64,000 nt of DNA from CAYUPI01 sp964446585 (GCA_964446585.1 CAYUPI010000010.1:1-64000), one strand, 5' to 3'. Shown: positions 9,297 to 18,344, counted from the stretch's first letter. Made by a program: numbers and translations. The notes: generated from the letters alone by a model not told the origin.

Positions 9297-11330
9297 ATGT
9301 TCGTTTTTCCCAAGAATTACGACGTCATCGTCGTCGGGGCCGGCCATGCGGGAATCGAGGCCGCCCTAGCAGCCGCAAGGATGGGATGCCAGACGCTTCT
9401 GCTGACCATTAACGCTGATACTGTCGGACAGATGTCGTGCAATCCGGCCATAGGTGGGCTTGCCAAAGGCCACTTAGCAAGGGAGATAGATGCAATGGGC
9501 GGCGAGATTGGAAAATGCACCGACATGACTGGGCTTCAGTTCCGCATGCTCAATACCAAGAAGGGACCTGCTGTCTGGGCACCTCGGGCGCAGTGTGACA
9601 AGAAGGCCTATCAGTTCCGCATGAAGTGGATCTGCGAACGCGAGCCTAACCTCGATCTGCGCCAAGGGCAAACGATGAAGCTGTTGCACAGGCAAGGGCA
9701 AGTCTATGGAGTCGAGACAACCTTGGCGGTCCAGTATCACGGTGAGAACGTAGTATTAACAACAGGCACGTTTCTCAAAGGTCTGATGCACATTGGTCTG
9801 AACCAGCAGCCAGGAGGGCGGGCTGGAGAATCTGCAGCTATGGGAGTCTCTGCATCGTTGTTGGAGGTCGGGATTGAGCTTGGGAGACTTAAGACCGGCA
9901 CCCCACCTCGGCTTTTGCGGAGGTCCATCGACCTTTCAAAGACGGAGATCCAGCCCGGGGATGAGCCAGTGCCTTACTTCAGTTACTGGAAGGAAGGGAT
10001 GTTCCACGTGGAACATCAAGGATCTGGAAGGCCTGCGCATGGCAGTGGACGTTCCACTTCCACCGAGGGATTGTTCCACGTGGAACAATTGAACGCTGGA
10101 AGCAACGGAAAGTACCCCAACGGCTCTATCCTAGCACAAATCGGAGGCCAGCTACCATGCTATATCACTTTCACAACCGAGCAGACTGCAGCGACGATTC
10201 GGGCGAATCTCCACAAGTCACCACTTTACTCGGGCCTTATCCAGGGTGTCGGACCGCGGTATTGCCCTTCCATCGAAGATAAGATCGTTAAGTTTCCAGA
10301 AAAGGAAAGGCACCAGATTTTCCTGGAACCTGAAGGGATTGCGACGGATGAAATCTACGTCAATGGGTTTTCGACCTCGTTGCCGTTCGATGTGCAATTG
10401 GAGCTCGTCCGTACCATCATCGGGTGCGAGAACGCGGAGATTCTTCGGCCGGCATATGCTGTGGAGTATGACTTCGCCTATCCAACCCAACTTTATCCAT
10501 CGCTGGAAGCGAAGGCACTCAGGAATCTGTACTTGGCCGGCCAGATCAACGGAACGTCAGGTTATGAAGAGGCTGCAGCACAAGGCCTGATGGCAGGGAT
10601 TAACGCCGCTCGCCGGACGCAGCAGAAGGAGCCGATCCTCCTGCGGCGCGACCAGGCATACATCGGCGTTCTCATCGACGACTTGGTAACCAAAGGAACG
10701 GTCGAACCGTACCGGATGTTTACCTCTCGTGCTGAGTACCGGCTGCTACTTCGCCAGGATAACGCAGATGCAAGGCTTTCACGAATTGGATGGGAGATCG
10801 GTCTGCTTCCAGACCGCGACTACGAGGCCTTCTGTCGAAAGCAAGATGCAATTGAAGAGGAGCTCAGCCGTCTCGAATCGACCAGAGCTGGAACAGAAAC
10901 ACTCGCTCAAATCCTGCGGCGGCCTGAAGTCTCGCACAGTAATCTGCCTCAACCCGACCACCATCTAAACGGAGAGGTCATCGAACAAGTCGAAATATTA
11001 GTAAAATATGCAGGATACATAGATCGACAAGAAAATGAAGTAAATAGGATTAAATCGTTGGAGCATAAGCAGATACCTGCAGACTTTGATTATTCTTTGG
11101 TACCAAGTCTGCGCAAAGAGGCGCGGCTGAAGCTTTCGAGCATCCGACCCGCGACCTTGGCGCAAGCCACCCGGATCTCCGGCGTGTCGCCAGCCGACGT
11201 GAGCATTCTTCTCGTTTGGTTGAAACGCTGTGCAGGCGTGAATCCGGGCCCGCTGACAAATCAGTCCGCGCATGACGAAGTTGGCTCTTGCCAAGACAGC
11301 TCGAACGACGCTGAATTGGAAGCACATTAG
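9297..11330 (+). CDS. mnmG: tRNA uridine-5-carboxymethylaminomethyl modification enzyme MnmG, with parS-bearing insert
   Basis: FAD-binding subunit of the MnmEG complex, which modifies the wobble uridine of several tRNAs. Visible are the dinucleotide-binding start VIVVGAGHAGIEAALAAARMG, the FAD-site motif MSCNPAIGGLAKGHL, the family signature GPRYCPSIEDKIVKF and GTSGYEEAAAQGLMAG. The C-terminal helical domain ends in ISGVSPADVSILLVWLKR. At 677 residues it is about 48 longer than the E. coli protein. The excess is one insert of roughly 45 residues between PVPYFSYW (about 231) and QLPCYIT (about 285). This insert encodes MFHVEHQ and LFHVEQ, each the translation of a perfect parS-like palindrome. 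mnmG is origin-proximal in many bacteria, but rsmG, parA and parB are not next to it here. Confidence 0.95.
   Translation: MFVFPKNYDVIVVGAGHAGIEAALAAARMGCQTLLLTINADTVGQMSCNPAIGGLAKGHLAREIDAMGGEIGKCTDMTGLQFRMLNTKKGPAVWAPRAQCDKKAYQFRMKWICEREPNLDLRQGQTMKLLHRQGQVYGVETTLAVQYHGENVVLTTGTFLKGLMHIGLNQQPGGRAGESAAMGVSASLLEVGIELGRLKTGTPPRLLRRSIDLSKTEIQPGDEPVPYFSYWKEGMFHVEHQGSGRPAHGSGRSTSTEGLFHVEQLNAGSNGKYPNGSILAQIGGQLPCYITFTTEQTAATIRANLHKSPLYSGLIQGVGPRYCPSIEDKIVKFPEKERHQIFLEPEGIATDEIYVNGFSTSLPFDVQLELVRTIIGCENAEILRPAYAVEYDFAYPTQLYPSLEAKALRNLYLAGQINGTSGYEEAAAQGLMAGINAARRTQQKEPILLRRDQAYIGVLIDDLVTKGTVEPYRMFTSRAEYRLLLRQDNADARLSRIGWEIGLLPDRDYEAFCRKQDAIEEELSRLESTRAGTETLAQILRRPEVSHSNLPQPDHHLNGEVIEQVEILVKYAGYIDRQENEVNRIKSLEHKQIPADFDYSLVPSLRKEARLKLSSIRPATLAQATRISGVSPADVSILLVWLKRCAGVNPGPLTNQSAHDEVGSCQDSSNDAELEAH
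9998..10017. promoter_or_regulatory. parS-like ParB binding site 1
   Basis: A perfect 20-bp palindrome whose 16-bp core is TGTTCCACGTGGAACA. This matches the parS core known from Pseudomonas and differs from the Bacillus core TGTTTCACGTGAAACA at two symmetric positions. It lies in frame inside the extra segment of mnmG and is translated as MFHVEHQ (residues 235-241). The match is seen directly; binding by a ParB protein is inferred. Confidence 0.88.
10051..10057. promoter_or_regulatory. Possible parS half-site
   Basis: GTTCCAC, one arm of the parS palindrome, lies between the two full sites without its inverted partner. It may be a decayed third site or chance. Confidence 0.3.
10070..10089. 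promoter_or_regulatory. parS-like ParB binding site 2
   Basis: A second perfect 20-bp palindrome with the same 16-bp core TGTTCCACGTGGAACA and different outer bases. Its centre is 72 bp from that of site 1. It is translated as LFHVEQ (residues 259-264 of MnmG). The paired sites confined to a family-atypical insert make chance very unlikely. Confidence 0.88.
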
Positions 11331-11334
11331 CGCT

Positions 11335-12594
11335 ATGCGAAAAACTCTTCTGGTCCTGTTCGTTGCCTCGTCGAGCTGCGGTGTCGTTGCGGCCAGGGAT
11401 ACGATACACAAGTTCAAAAAGGTTCAGCTTACGGATCAATTCTGGGCTGAGGGAGCGACGTTCGGCGATTTCAATCACGACGGAATCATCGATGTTGTAT
11501 CCGGTCCGTATTGGTATGAGGGCCCGAGCTTCAAGAATCGGCACGAATACGCTCCGGCGAACGCCAGTTTCAAACGAAAGAAAGCCGATGGGACTGAGGA
11601 GACTATTCCAGGTTTTGAAGGGGGCCTGGGAACCAACAACGCATACTCTGAATCCTTTCTGACTTTTACTTATGACTTCAACGAGGATGGTTGGGCAGAC
11701 ATCCTGGTCTATGGTTTCCCCGGCAAGGAGGCGACCTGGTACGAAAACCCAAAGGGCCGTGAAGGGCACTGGCAAAAGCACGTTATTTTTGAAGTCGTCG
11801 ATAACGAATCACCCGGATTCACCGATCTGACCGGTGATGCCAAGCCCGAGATCGTCTGCTGTTCGGGCGGTTACATTGGTTATGCACAAGCCGATTGGGC
11901 ACATCCCGCCGCGCCTTGGACATTTCACCGCATTTCGCCAAAGGGAGAATGGCAACGCTTCACGCACGGCCTCGGTGCGGGCGATGTGAATGGCGATGGT
12001 CGCGTTGATATTTTGGAGAAAGACGGTTGGTGGGAACAGCCCGCGTCGCTGGCCGGTGATCCCGTCTGGACCCGGCATGCGGCCAAGTTTGGAACGGGGG
12101 GCGCGCAGATGGTGGTGTACGACGTAAATGGCGACGGGTTGAACGACGTCATCACGAGTCTCGCTGCCCATGGTTACGGCCTGGCATGGTTCGAGCAGGT
12201 TCGCGAAAATGGCCAGATCAGTTTCCGCGAGCATCTCATTCTGAACCGGGACGCGACACCGAACCGTTATGGCGTCCAGTTCTCGCAGGGTCACTCACTG
12301 GCGGTGATGGACATTGATGGCGATGGTTTGAAGGATATTGTTACTGGCAAGCGCTTCTGGGCGCACGGAGCGACCGGCGATCCGGAGCCGAACGCGCCCG
12401 CGGTACTTTACTGGTTCAAACTGGTGCGGCCAGCCCGAGGCGAGGCCGAGTTTATTCCTCAGCTCATTGACGACAACTCGGGCGTCGGCACCCAGGTCGT
12501 GGCCGGTTTCAACAGCAACAGGAAGTATCCTGACATCGTTGTTGGCAACAAGAAGGGCGTGTTCGTTTTCGAACACGTGACCGAATCCAGATGA
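11335..12594 (+). CDS. Exported FG-GAP/VCBS repeat protein
   Basis: About 419 residues. The ATG at 11335, five bases after the mnmG stop, opens into a signal peptide (MRKTLLVLFVASSSCGVVAA), so I prefer it to the upstream in-frame ATG at 11272. Repeats with the calcium-binding-like pattern D-x-[DN]-x-D-G recur: FGDFNHDGIIDVV, YDFNEDGWADIL, GDVNGDGRVDIL, YDVNGDGLNDVI and MDIDGDGLKDIV. These fit a beta-propeller of the FG-GAP type. Such proteins are abundant in Verrucomicrobiota and Planctomycetota and are exported, but their ligand is unknown. The tight spacing may put it in the pgi-mnmG transcript. Confidence 0.85.
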   Translation: MRKTLLVLFVASSSCGVVAARDTIHKFKKVQLTDQFWAEGATFGDFNHDGIIDVVSGPYWYEGPSFKNRHEYAPANASFKRKKADGTEETIPGFEGGLGTNNAYSESFLTFTYDFNEDGWADILVYGFPGKEATWYENPKGREGHWQKHVIFEVVDNESPGFTDLTGDAKPEIVCCSGGYIGYAQADWAHPAAPWTFHRISPKGEWQRFTHGLGAGDVNGDGRVDILEKDGWWEQPASLAGDPVWTRHAAKFGTGGAQMVVYDVNGDGLNDVITSLAAHGYGLAWFEQVRENGQISFREHLILNRDATPNRYGVQFSQGHSLAVMDIDGDGLKDIVTGKRFWAHGATGDPEPNAPAVLYWFKLVRPARGEAEFIPQLIDDNSGVGTQVVAGFNSNRKYPDIVVGNKKGVFVFEHVTESR

Positions 12595-12695
12595 CAAATG
12601 ATTGCTTCGCCGTTGGATGGACAAATGTGATGAGACTAACGGGACGAAAGTGAACGATTTCCCGTAGCAGACAGTCGAGCCTAGAAACCGATTCT

Positions 12696-13580
12696 TTAAT
12701 CTTTGCAGAAGGGAACACCCAGCGCCTTGGGCGCACGCGAGTGCCCGACGAATCCGCCCAGCACGAGAATTGTCACGACATACGGGAGAATCTGAACCAG
12801 CTGCACCGGCAGAGGTTCCTTCCCGAAAAGTGTGACCCCGTGAAGTTGGAGACGCACTTGCACGGCTTCTGAAAAGCCGAACAAAAGACAGGCCAGCGCG
12901 GTCGGCACCGGTCGCCACTTTCCAAAGATGAGCGCAGCCAACGCCATAAAGCCGCGGCCGGCGGTCATGTTCCGAGAAAATGAGGAAGACAGAAAAATCG
13001 AAAGCGAAGCGCCGCCCAGGCCCGACAGCGCACCGCTCATCAAAACGGCCATCCAGCGGACGCGGTTGACCCTCACTCCGGCAGCTTCCAAAGCATATGG
13101 GTGCTCCCCAGCAAATTTTAGCCAAAGGCCAGCGCGAGTGAACTTAAGGGAGAGCCAGCAAAGCCCGACGGCGATCCAGCTTCCATAGAGGAGCTCCGAA
13201 TGAAAGCGCTCCGGCGCTGGAATCGTTGGAGTGGAGCCAGTCACGTCGTACAAAATCTTGCAGAGAAACGGAGTCATGCCCAAGGCGAGCATGTTGATGG
13301 CTGTGCCTGCCACGATCTGATTCGCACGGAGTCGAATGGCGAACACACCATAAATAGCGGCCATTGCCACGCCGGCGGCGATTCCAAGAATGGCGCCAAG
13401 CCACGGTGAATGCGTCGCATATGTCCCCACGGCGGCCCCGAACGCTCCTACCAACATCAGGCCCTCGAGCGCGATGTTGATCACTCCCGCTCGCTCGCTG
13501 TACAGACCGCCCAGGGCGGCAAAGAGGAGCGGAGTGGAGACGCGAAGTGTGGAAGCTGGAAGCTGGAGGAGTATGTCCAT
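12696..13580 (-). CDS. BMP-type ABC importer permease (second)
   Basis: Multi-pass membrane protein of 294 residues from the branched-chain/nucleoside-type permease family (PF02653 class). It resembles the NupQ/YufQ side of nucleoside importers. The segment INIALEGLMLVGAFGAAVG is the conserved loop of this family, followed by SPWLGAILGIAAGVAMAAIYG. Residues GALSGLGGASLSIF and ALAALIFGKWRPVPTALACLLFG lie later. It starts 22 bases after the partner permease gene ends and is the last gene of the importer set. Confidence 0.85.
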   Translation of the reverse strand: MDILLQLPASTLRVSTPLLFAALGGLYSERAGVINIALEGLMLVGAFGAAVGTYATHSPWLGAILGIAAGVAMAAIYGVFAIRLRANQIVAGTAINMLALGMTPFLCKILYDVTGSTPTIPAPERFHSELLYGSWIAVGLCWLSLKFTRAGLWLKFAGEHPYALEAAGVRVNRVRWMAVLMSGALSGLGGASLSIFLSSSFSRNMTAGRGFMALAALIFGKWRPVPTALACLLFGFSEAVQVRLQLHGVTLFGKEPLPVQLVQILPYVVTILVLGGFVGHSRAPKALGVPFCKD

Positions 13581-13602
13581 TATGGTAGAGACCGGAATTC
13601 TC

Positions 13603-14649
13603 TCAGCCTTTCAACGCCGCCAGTAATCGGGTTCGCGGTCGAACTAACCAGCACCAGAGGCCCTCAGCCGAAACGGACAGGATGATGAACGCTTGCAGCA
13701 CCAGGGAGAGTTCGCGCGTGACATGCTCGGTTTCGAGATCCAGGTCTGCCGCGCCCTTGTGCAACGCGCCAAACAGCAACGCTGCCACCACTATGCCTGC
13801 GGGCCGGTTCCGGCCCAACAACGCCACCGCAATGCCGATGAAGCCGTACTCGGGTGAAAATCCTAATTTGAATCTACCTGCATTCCCGAGCACTTCGGCG
13901 ACTCCTACCAAGCCGGCCAATCCACCCGCGACCGCCAGCGCCATGATGCGGATGCGACTCGCATCAATGCCTGCGGCACGGGCCGCCGCTTCATTCTGGC
14001 CCACAGCCCGGAGCTCAAAGCCCACCGTCGTGCGCCAGAGCCAAAGCCAAACAGAAACTGCTGCCAGCAGTGCCAGAGGAAGGGCGAGCCCAACGGGAGC
14101 GCCCCCCAGCGCCGGCCATGGATGAAGCAGGTAGCCGGGGCCGATGCTTCGCGTTTCAGGATTTTGTGAGTCAGGATTCTTGAGCAGATGCAGCGCGACA
14201 TAACTGGCGATACCTGCGGCAACGAAGTTCAGCATGATCGTGTTGATCACTTCATGACTGCCGCGCCGTGCGCGAAGCCAGCCGGGGATTCCCCCCCACG
14301 CCGTTCCGGCCAGTGCGGCTGCGCCTGTAGCAAGAATCGGCGCCCACGGCTGAGGCAGACCTGGCCACAGCGCCCCCACGGCAGCAGCCGCCAGCGCGCC
14401 GAGTGTTAACTGACCTTCACCGCCGATGTTGAACAGACCTGCCTGAAACGCCACCGCAACCGAGAGCCCGGTAAAAATGAGCGGAGTCGAATAGAATAAA
14501 GTCATTCCCAGATCATATCCCGAGCCCACAGCACTCTTAACGAGAATGCGGAGCACGTGCAGCGGATTCTCCCCAGCGATCCATGTGGCGGCCAGACCAA
14601 GAGTCAGGCCGACGACGAGCGCCAGCAATGGCTGAAATAGCCGTCTCAT
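13603..14649 (-). CDS. BMP-type ABC importer permease (first)
   Basis: About 348 residues, starting MRRLFQPLLALVVGLTLG. I chose the ATG at 14649 because a strong ribosome site (AAAGGAGGAGGG) lies just upstream and the start falls 28 bases after the ATPase stop. The longer reading from 14778 would overlap the ATPase by 100 bases. The family loop FQAGLFNIGGEGQLTLGALAAA is clear, as in NupP/YufP-type permeases. With the second permease it would form the heterodimeric channel for a nucleoside-like substrate. Confidence 0.87.
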   Translation of the reverse strand: MRRLFQPLLALVVGLTLGLAATWIAGENPLHVLRILVKSAVGSGYDLGMTLFYSTPLIFTGLSVAVAFQAGLFNIGGEGQLTLGALAAAAVGALWPGLPQPWAPILATGAAALAGTAWGGIPGWLRARRGSHEVINTIMLNFVAAGIASYVALHLLKNPDSQNPETRSIGPGYLLHPWPALGGAPVGLALPLALLAAVSVWLWLWRTTVGFELRAVGQNEAAARAAGIDASRIRIMALAVAGGLAGLVGVAEVLGNAGRFKLGFSPEYGFIGIAVALLGRNRPAGIVVAALLFGALHKGAADLDLETEHVTRELSLVLQAFIILSVSAEGLWCWLVRPRTRLLAALKG

Positions 14650-14677
14650 CCGTTTTCCCTCCTCCTTTCGAATTTCG

Positions 14678-16228
14678 TCATTCGCGACTTGCCATTCCCT
14701 GAGCGCCCCCCATCGCAAGCCCCAGTTCGCTCTCCGAAACTTGCCCACGGGCGAACTCGGCCACGATGCGCCCCTCAAACATCACCAGAATCCGATCCGA
14801 CAACTCGATAATTTCCTCCAGTTCCGAGGAAATCAGCAGGACGCCGGCACCCTGATCCCGCGCCCGAACCAGGCGCGAATGAATGAATTCGATCGCGCCG
14901 ACATCGACGCCGCGTGTGGGTCGCGCCGCGATGATGAATTGCGGCCTTCGGTTGAATTCTCGAGCAACGACAAGTCGTTGTTGATTGCCTCCGGAAAGCT
15001 TTCCTGCTGCCATCTCCAGGTCCCGAGGGCGGATATCGAATTCCTCCAGGGCCTCCCGGGCGGCGAGTTCCACCGTTCGCGTGCGCACAAATCCTCTGCG
15101 CTCGAAATTGCCCGCATGGTGGAGTCCCAAAAGGAAATTCTCCCTCACCGGACTTTCCAGCAAGAGACCATCGTCCAGGCGATCTTCTGGAATGACTGCG
15201 ACTCCCAGCGCTCGAATCCGGCGGGCGTCCAAGGCCGTCACGTCATGGCCCAGAACTCGAATGTTCCCAGAAAGCCCCGCGCGGACTTCGCGCGGATGCA
15301 GCAACGATTGTAGTAATTCGCTCTGGCCGTTTCCTTCAACTCCGGCGATCCCGACAATTTCGCCACGCCGGACCGAGAGGCTGACTTCGGAAAACTGGGA
15401 ACGGCTCGCTCCGCTGCGCGGCAGCTTCAGGTTTGAAACTTCCAGAGCCAGCTCCTTGCTCGGTTGTGCGTCTGGCACTGTCACGGTAAGGGAGACCATT
15501 CTGCCCACCATCAAATTGGCGAGTTCCTGCGGACTGGCCTTGGATGTCGGCAGGTCTGCGATAGCTTTGCCGGTGCGAAAAACCGTCACCTGATCCGTCA
15601 CTGACATGACCTCCTTGAGCTTGTGCGTGACCAGGATAACCGTCTTTCCTTCCTGGCGCAGCCTGCGCAGGTTCTCAAAGAGATTGCTGGTTTCCAGCGG
15701 CGTGAGCACTGCGGTTGGTTCGTCCAAAATCAGGATGCAGGCCTGTCGAAAAAGCAGTTTGAGGATTTCGACTCGCTGCTGGATGCCCACAGGAAGCTGG
15801 TCAATGGGACGGGTCAAATCCACTGCCAAGCCATACTGGCGCGCCAGAGATTCTATTCGGGCGCTCGCCGACCGGCGATCGATCAGGCCCCACCGCCCGG
15901 GTTCCGCCCCCAGTATGATGTTATCCAGCGCCGAATACGGTCCGCCGAGCATGAAATGCTGATGGACCATCCCAATCCCGCTGGCAATCGCGTCGGATGG
16001 CGAATGCCAGCGGCACGCCTTTCCCCGAACAAAAATCTCACCTGCATCCGGCGCTATCATGCCGTACAGCAGGTTCATGGCGGTGGTCTTGCCGGCTCCA
16101 TTCTCGCCAATGAGGCCGTGGATCGTCCCGGTCTCGACGCGGAGGTCCACTCCAGCATTGGCCAGGACTGAGCCAAACCGCTTGGTGAGTCCGCGCAGCT
16201 CAACAGCGGGCGCTGCGACTGGTGTCAT
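14678..16228 (-). CDS. ABC importer ATPase with two fused nucleotide-binding domains
   Basis: A 516-residue protein with two ABC domains in tandem, as in sugar and nucleoside importers (NupO/YufO, RbsA class). The first Walker A is GENGAGKTTAMN, with Walker B ILILDEPTAVL. The second site is GVEGNGQSELLQ, with a clean signature LSGGNQQRLVVAREF followed by RPTRGVDVGAIE. The first signature is degenerate (LPVGIQQRVEIL), which is normal for this subfamily. It drives the two permeases encoded just downstream; the binding protein is encoded upstream across an inserted plus-strand gene. Confidence 0.92.
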   Translation of the reverse strand: MTPVAAPAVELRGLTKRFGSVLANAGVDLRVETGTIHGLIGENGAGKTTAMNLLYGMIAPDAGEIFVRGKACRWHSPSDAIASGIGMVHQHFMLGGPYSALDNIILGAEPGRWGLIDRRSASARIESLARQYGLAVDLTRPIDQLPVGIQQRVEILKLLFRQACILILDEPTAVLTPLETSNLFENLRRLRQEGKTVILVTHKLKEVMSVTDQVTVFRTGKAIADLPTSKASPQELANLMVGRMVSLTVTVPDAQPSKELALEVSNLKLPRSGASRSQFSEVSLSVRRGEIVGIAGVEGNGQSELLQSLLHPREVRAGLSGNIRVLGHDVTALDARRIRALGVAVIPEDRLDDGLLLESPVRENFLLGLHHAGNFERRGFVRTRTVELAAREALEEFDIRPRDLEMAAGKLSGGNQQRLVVAREFNRRPQFIIAARPTRGVDVGAIEFIHSRLVRARDQGAGVLLISSELEEIIELSDRILVMFEGRIVAEFARGQVSESELGLAMGGAQGMASRE

Positions 16229-16346
16229 CGGTTCGGAATTCTTGCCAATTTGCCGCGGGAGTCAATTATTCAGGAGGTCGGCAAGCCTTAAACCCCCGTT
16301 TCCGCTTCCCCTGGAGCTCGTGAATGACAACACTTATTCCCCAACA
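16229..16346. other. Divergent promoter region
   Basis: 118 bases between the ABC ATPase start (minus) and the membrane protein start (plus). The importer operon and the membrane gene must both be driven from here unless transcription enters from the bmp gene. No operator is obvious. Confidence 0.35.
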
Positions 16347-17114
16347 ATGCTCAGCCGGCATCGAACTAAAGCCCTTGTGGGCCTTGCCTGCTGGTTTGCC
16401 TCATTGCTGGCGTTCATTCTATTGCTTACCTTCGGTCATCGCGCCCAGGACAATTCTCCTCGCTTGGGTTCGGACTGGTTTGGGATCACGGTGGTCTCGG
16501 CTCTGTTACTGCAGCTCTTCTTGTATCTGTGGGCTGCTTACCACCTAGCGAAAGGTAAAGGACAGTCGGAGCTATTGGCCCTTTTCGGATTTCTCTGCTT
16601 CATTGGCCAACTGGCGGCATTAGCAGCATTGTTCGCATTGCCTGATAAATGTCCGCGCACGCATCACAATTCTACACGAAGACGAAAGCACCCACACGTT
16701 TCTGGTCTCGCCCGAGTGATCCAATGTCGGCGCAATGCTATCATCGGAATCTCTTTCGGAGTTTGTGCAATTGCGTTCGGGGTCTCTCTCGTTCTCTGGC
16801 CAGGCGGATTCGCGACTGATCCGGCAAACATTCGAGTCGTGGGAATGTTTGTCTTTTTATTCGGTTATACGGGTGTTATCGCTGGCTGCTGGTGGTGGCT
16901 AAAGGCCAAGAGTTGGAATGATGCCATCATCGTCATCGGCCTCATGCCTCTCGGAATTCTCTTGATCCCTTATGTTCGGCTGATCCTGCTGAGTATTCCC
17001 GCGCTCCTGCCGCTGGGCATGGTGTTCATGCCGTTTGTTCTAATTGTTGTCGTGCTCGCCTTGCCCGACCGTTCCGGCGAACCAGGACGAAGGATCTGGA
17101 GGGACCGGCCTTGA
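16347..17114 (+). CDS. Multi-pass membrane protein, unknown function
   Basis: About 255 residues starting MLSRHRTKALVGLACWFASL. The ATG at 16347 avoids a 96-residue non-membrane extension that overlaps the ATPase gene. About six or seven hydrophobic segments are visible, split by a basic loop (THHNSTRRRKHPHVSG). I recognise no family. It is less GC-rich than its neighbours and lies on the plus strand between two minus-strand genes of one importer, so it looks like an insertion into that cluster. Confidence 0.55.
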   Translation: MLSRHRTKALVGLACWFASLLAFILLLTFGHRAQDNSPRLGSDWFGITVVSALLLQLFLYLWAAYHLAKGKGQSELLALFGFLCFIGQLAALAALFALPDKCPRTHHNSTRRRKHPHVSGLARVIQCRRNAIIGISFGVCAIAFGVSLVLWPGGFATDPANIRVVGMFVFLFGYTGVIAGCWWWLKAKSWNDAIIVIGLMPLGILLIPYVRLILLSIPALLPLGMVFMPFVLIVVVLALPDRSGEPGRRIWRDRP

Positions 17115-17144
17115 ATTGTGCGGGCTTATCGCATGTCGGACGTT

Positions 17145-18176
17145 TTATTTCTTATAATAATCCGGCACGATGATTTTGCCCGCGATAATCTCCGCTTTGA
17201 GTTCGTCCGCTCGCCGACGCACCGGCTCCGTCAGCACTTTTGCGTTGTACCCGTCCACGGAGTAGTCAACACCCTTGTCGTGGAGGCCGAACCGCTTCAG
17301 CCCGCCGGAAAACTTGCCAGCTCTGGCATCCTCGATTGCAGTGAATACGGCCAAATCCACCCGCTTCAACATGCTCGTTAGAATCAAACCAGGTTTCATC
17401 CAGTCCTGATTGGCGTCCACGCCAATGGCAAATTTCTTCTTGTCTTCGGCGGCGTCAAACACACCCAGACCGGACGCACCCGCGGCGGCAAACACGACGT
17501 CGGCACCCGCTTCATACTGGGAGAGGGCCAACTCCTTGCCTTTGGGCGGATTATTCCAGGCCTCGCTGGTCACTCCGACGTAGTTGGCGAAAACGGTGAT
17601 CTGCGGCTGGATCCTCTTTGCGCCGGCCTCATATCCCATTTCGAACCGCCGGATCAATGGAATATCCATGCCGCCGACAAAGCCGATCTTGCCGGTCTTG
17701 CTCGTCAGGGCGGCAATGGCGCCCACCAGGAATGCGCCCTCATGCTCCTCGAACAACAATGAACGCACGTTGGGCAAGTCCACTTCCGCATCCACAATGG
17801 CAAATGATTTTTTCGGGAATTGGGCCGCGACTTTCTGGAGCGCGTCGCGTTGCGCGAAACCGACTCCGATTATGAGATCGAAGTCGCGCTGAGCGAAGGC
17901 ACGCATCAGAGGATCGAAAGCATTGTCGTCAGCCGCCTCGACATACTTCAGGAGGATACCCAGCTTCTTCCTGGCCTCCATGGCACCGGCGTAGGCCGAA
18001 GAATTGAAAGATTTGTCATCTTTGCCGCCGCGGTCCAGCACCAGACCCACTTTGAAGTCCGCGGCGTTCGTGTGCCATGCCAGCGTCAGCGCGGCCATGA
18101 CCAGGAACAACAGCAGGAGGAAACGCACCGGCTTTGTGCCATGTCCTGGCTCTAAAGCGATCGAATCTTCAGGCAT
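17145..18176 (-). CDS. BMP family ABC importer substrate-binding protein
   Basis: 343 residues with an N-terminal hydrophobic export segment (VRFLLLLFLVMAALTLAW). There is no lipobox cysteine, unlike BmpA/Med lipoproteins, so it may be periplasmic or membrane-anchored. The mature part begins FKVGLVLDRGGKDDKSFN, the hallmark of the BMP/purine nucleoside-binding family. Later motifs are IGVGFAQRDALQKVA, VGFVGGMDIPLIRRFEMGYEAGA and VVFAAAGASGLGVFDA. It should deliver a nucleoside-like ligand to the permeases encoded at 12696-14649. Confidence 0.9.
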   Translation of the reverse strand: MPEDSIALEPGHGTKPVRFLLLLFLVMAALTLAWHTNAADFKVGLVLDRGGKDDKSFNSSAYAGAMEARKKLGILLKYVEAADDNAFDPLMRAFAQRDFDLIIGVGFAQRDALQKVAAQFPKKSFAIVDAEVDLPNVRSLLFEEHEGAFLVGAIAALTSKTGKIGFVGGMDIPLIRRFEMGYEAGAKRIQPQITVFANYVGVTSEAWNNPPKGKELALSQYEAGADVVFAAAGASGLGVFDAAEDKKKFAIGVDANQDWMKPGLILTSMLKRVDLAVFTAIEDARAGKFSGGLKRFGLHDKGVDYSVDGYNAKVLTEPVRRRADELKAEIIAGKIIVPDYYKK

Positions 18177-18241
18177 AGCTCTGCATTTCTAGGCGCGACA
18201 TCTCCTCGGGTCAAGACTCGAGACAATTCCAGAATCGCGGC

Positions 18242-18344
18242 GGAGAGCGCCCGTCCTCGGGCGCAGCAGCGCGTGAATCTGCAAGCTATGAAATATTTCC
18301 GAAGCGCAGGACTGAATGCCAATTGCTGCGCCCGCGCACTCCGC
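18242..18344. repeat. Dispersed inverted repeat, family 2, copy A
   Basis: The left arm at 18242-18268 (GAGCGCCCGTCCTCGGGCGC in its centre) pairs with a shortened right arm at 18321-18344, which lacks about eight central bases. It lies between the divergent bmp and zinc-ribbon genes. A cleaner copy lies at 38033-38142. Confidence 0.65.

Noticed and set aside
10998..11050. AT-rich patch as a replication origin
   Set aside because: It is inside mnmG coding sequence and has no cluster of DnaA boxes that I can see.
11050..11781. Minus-strand open frame of 243 residues across the mnmG/FG-GAP junction
   Set aside because: It overlaps two supported plus-strand genes and has a low-complexity, shadow-like composition.
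12595..12695. Terminator or small RNA between the FG-GAP gene and the permease gene
   Set aside because: The 101-base convergent gap shows no strong stem with a T-run and no RNA-like structure.
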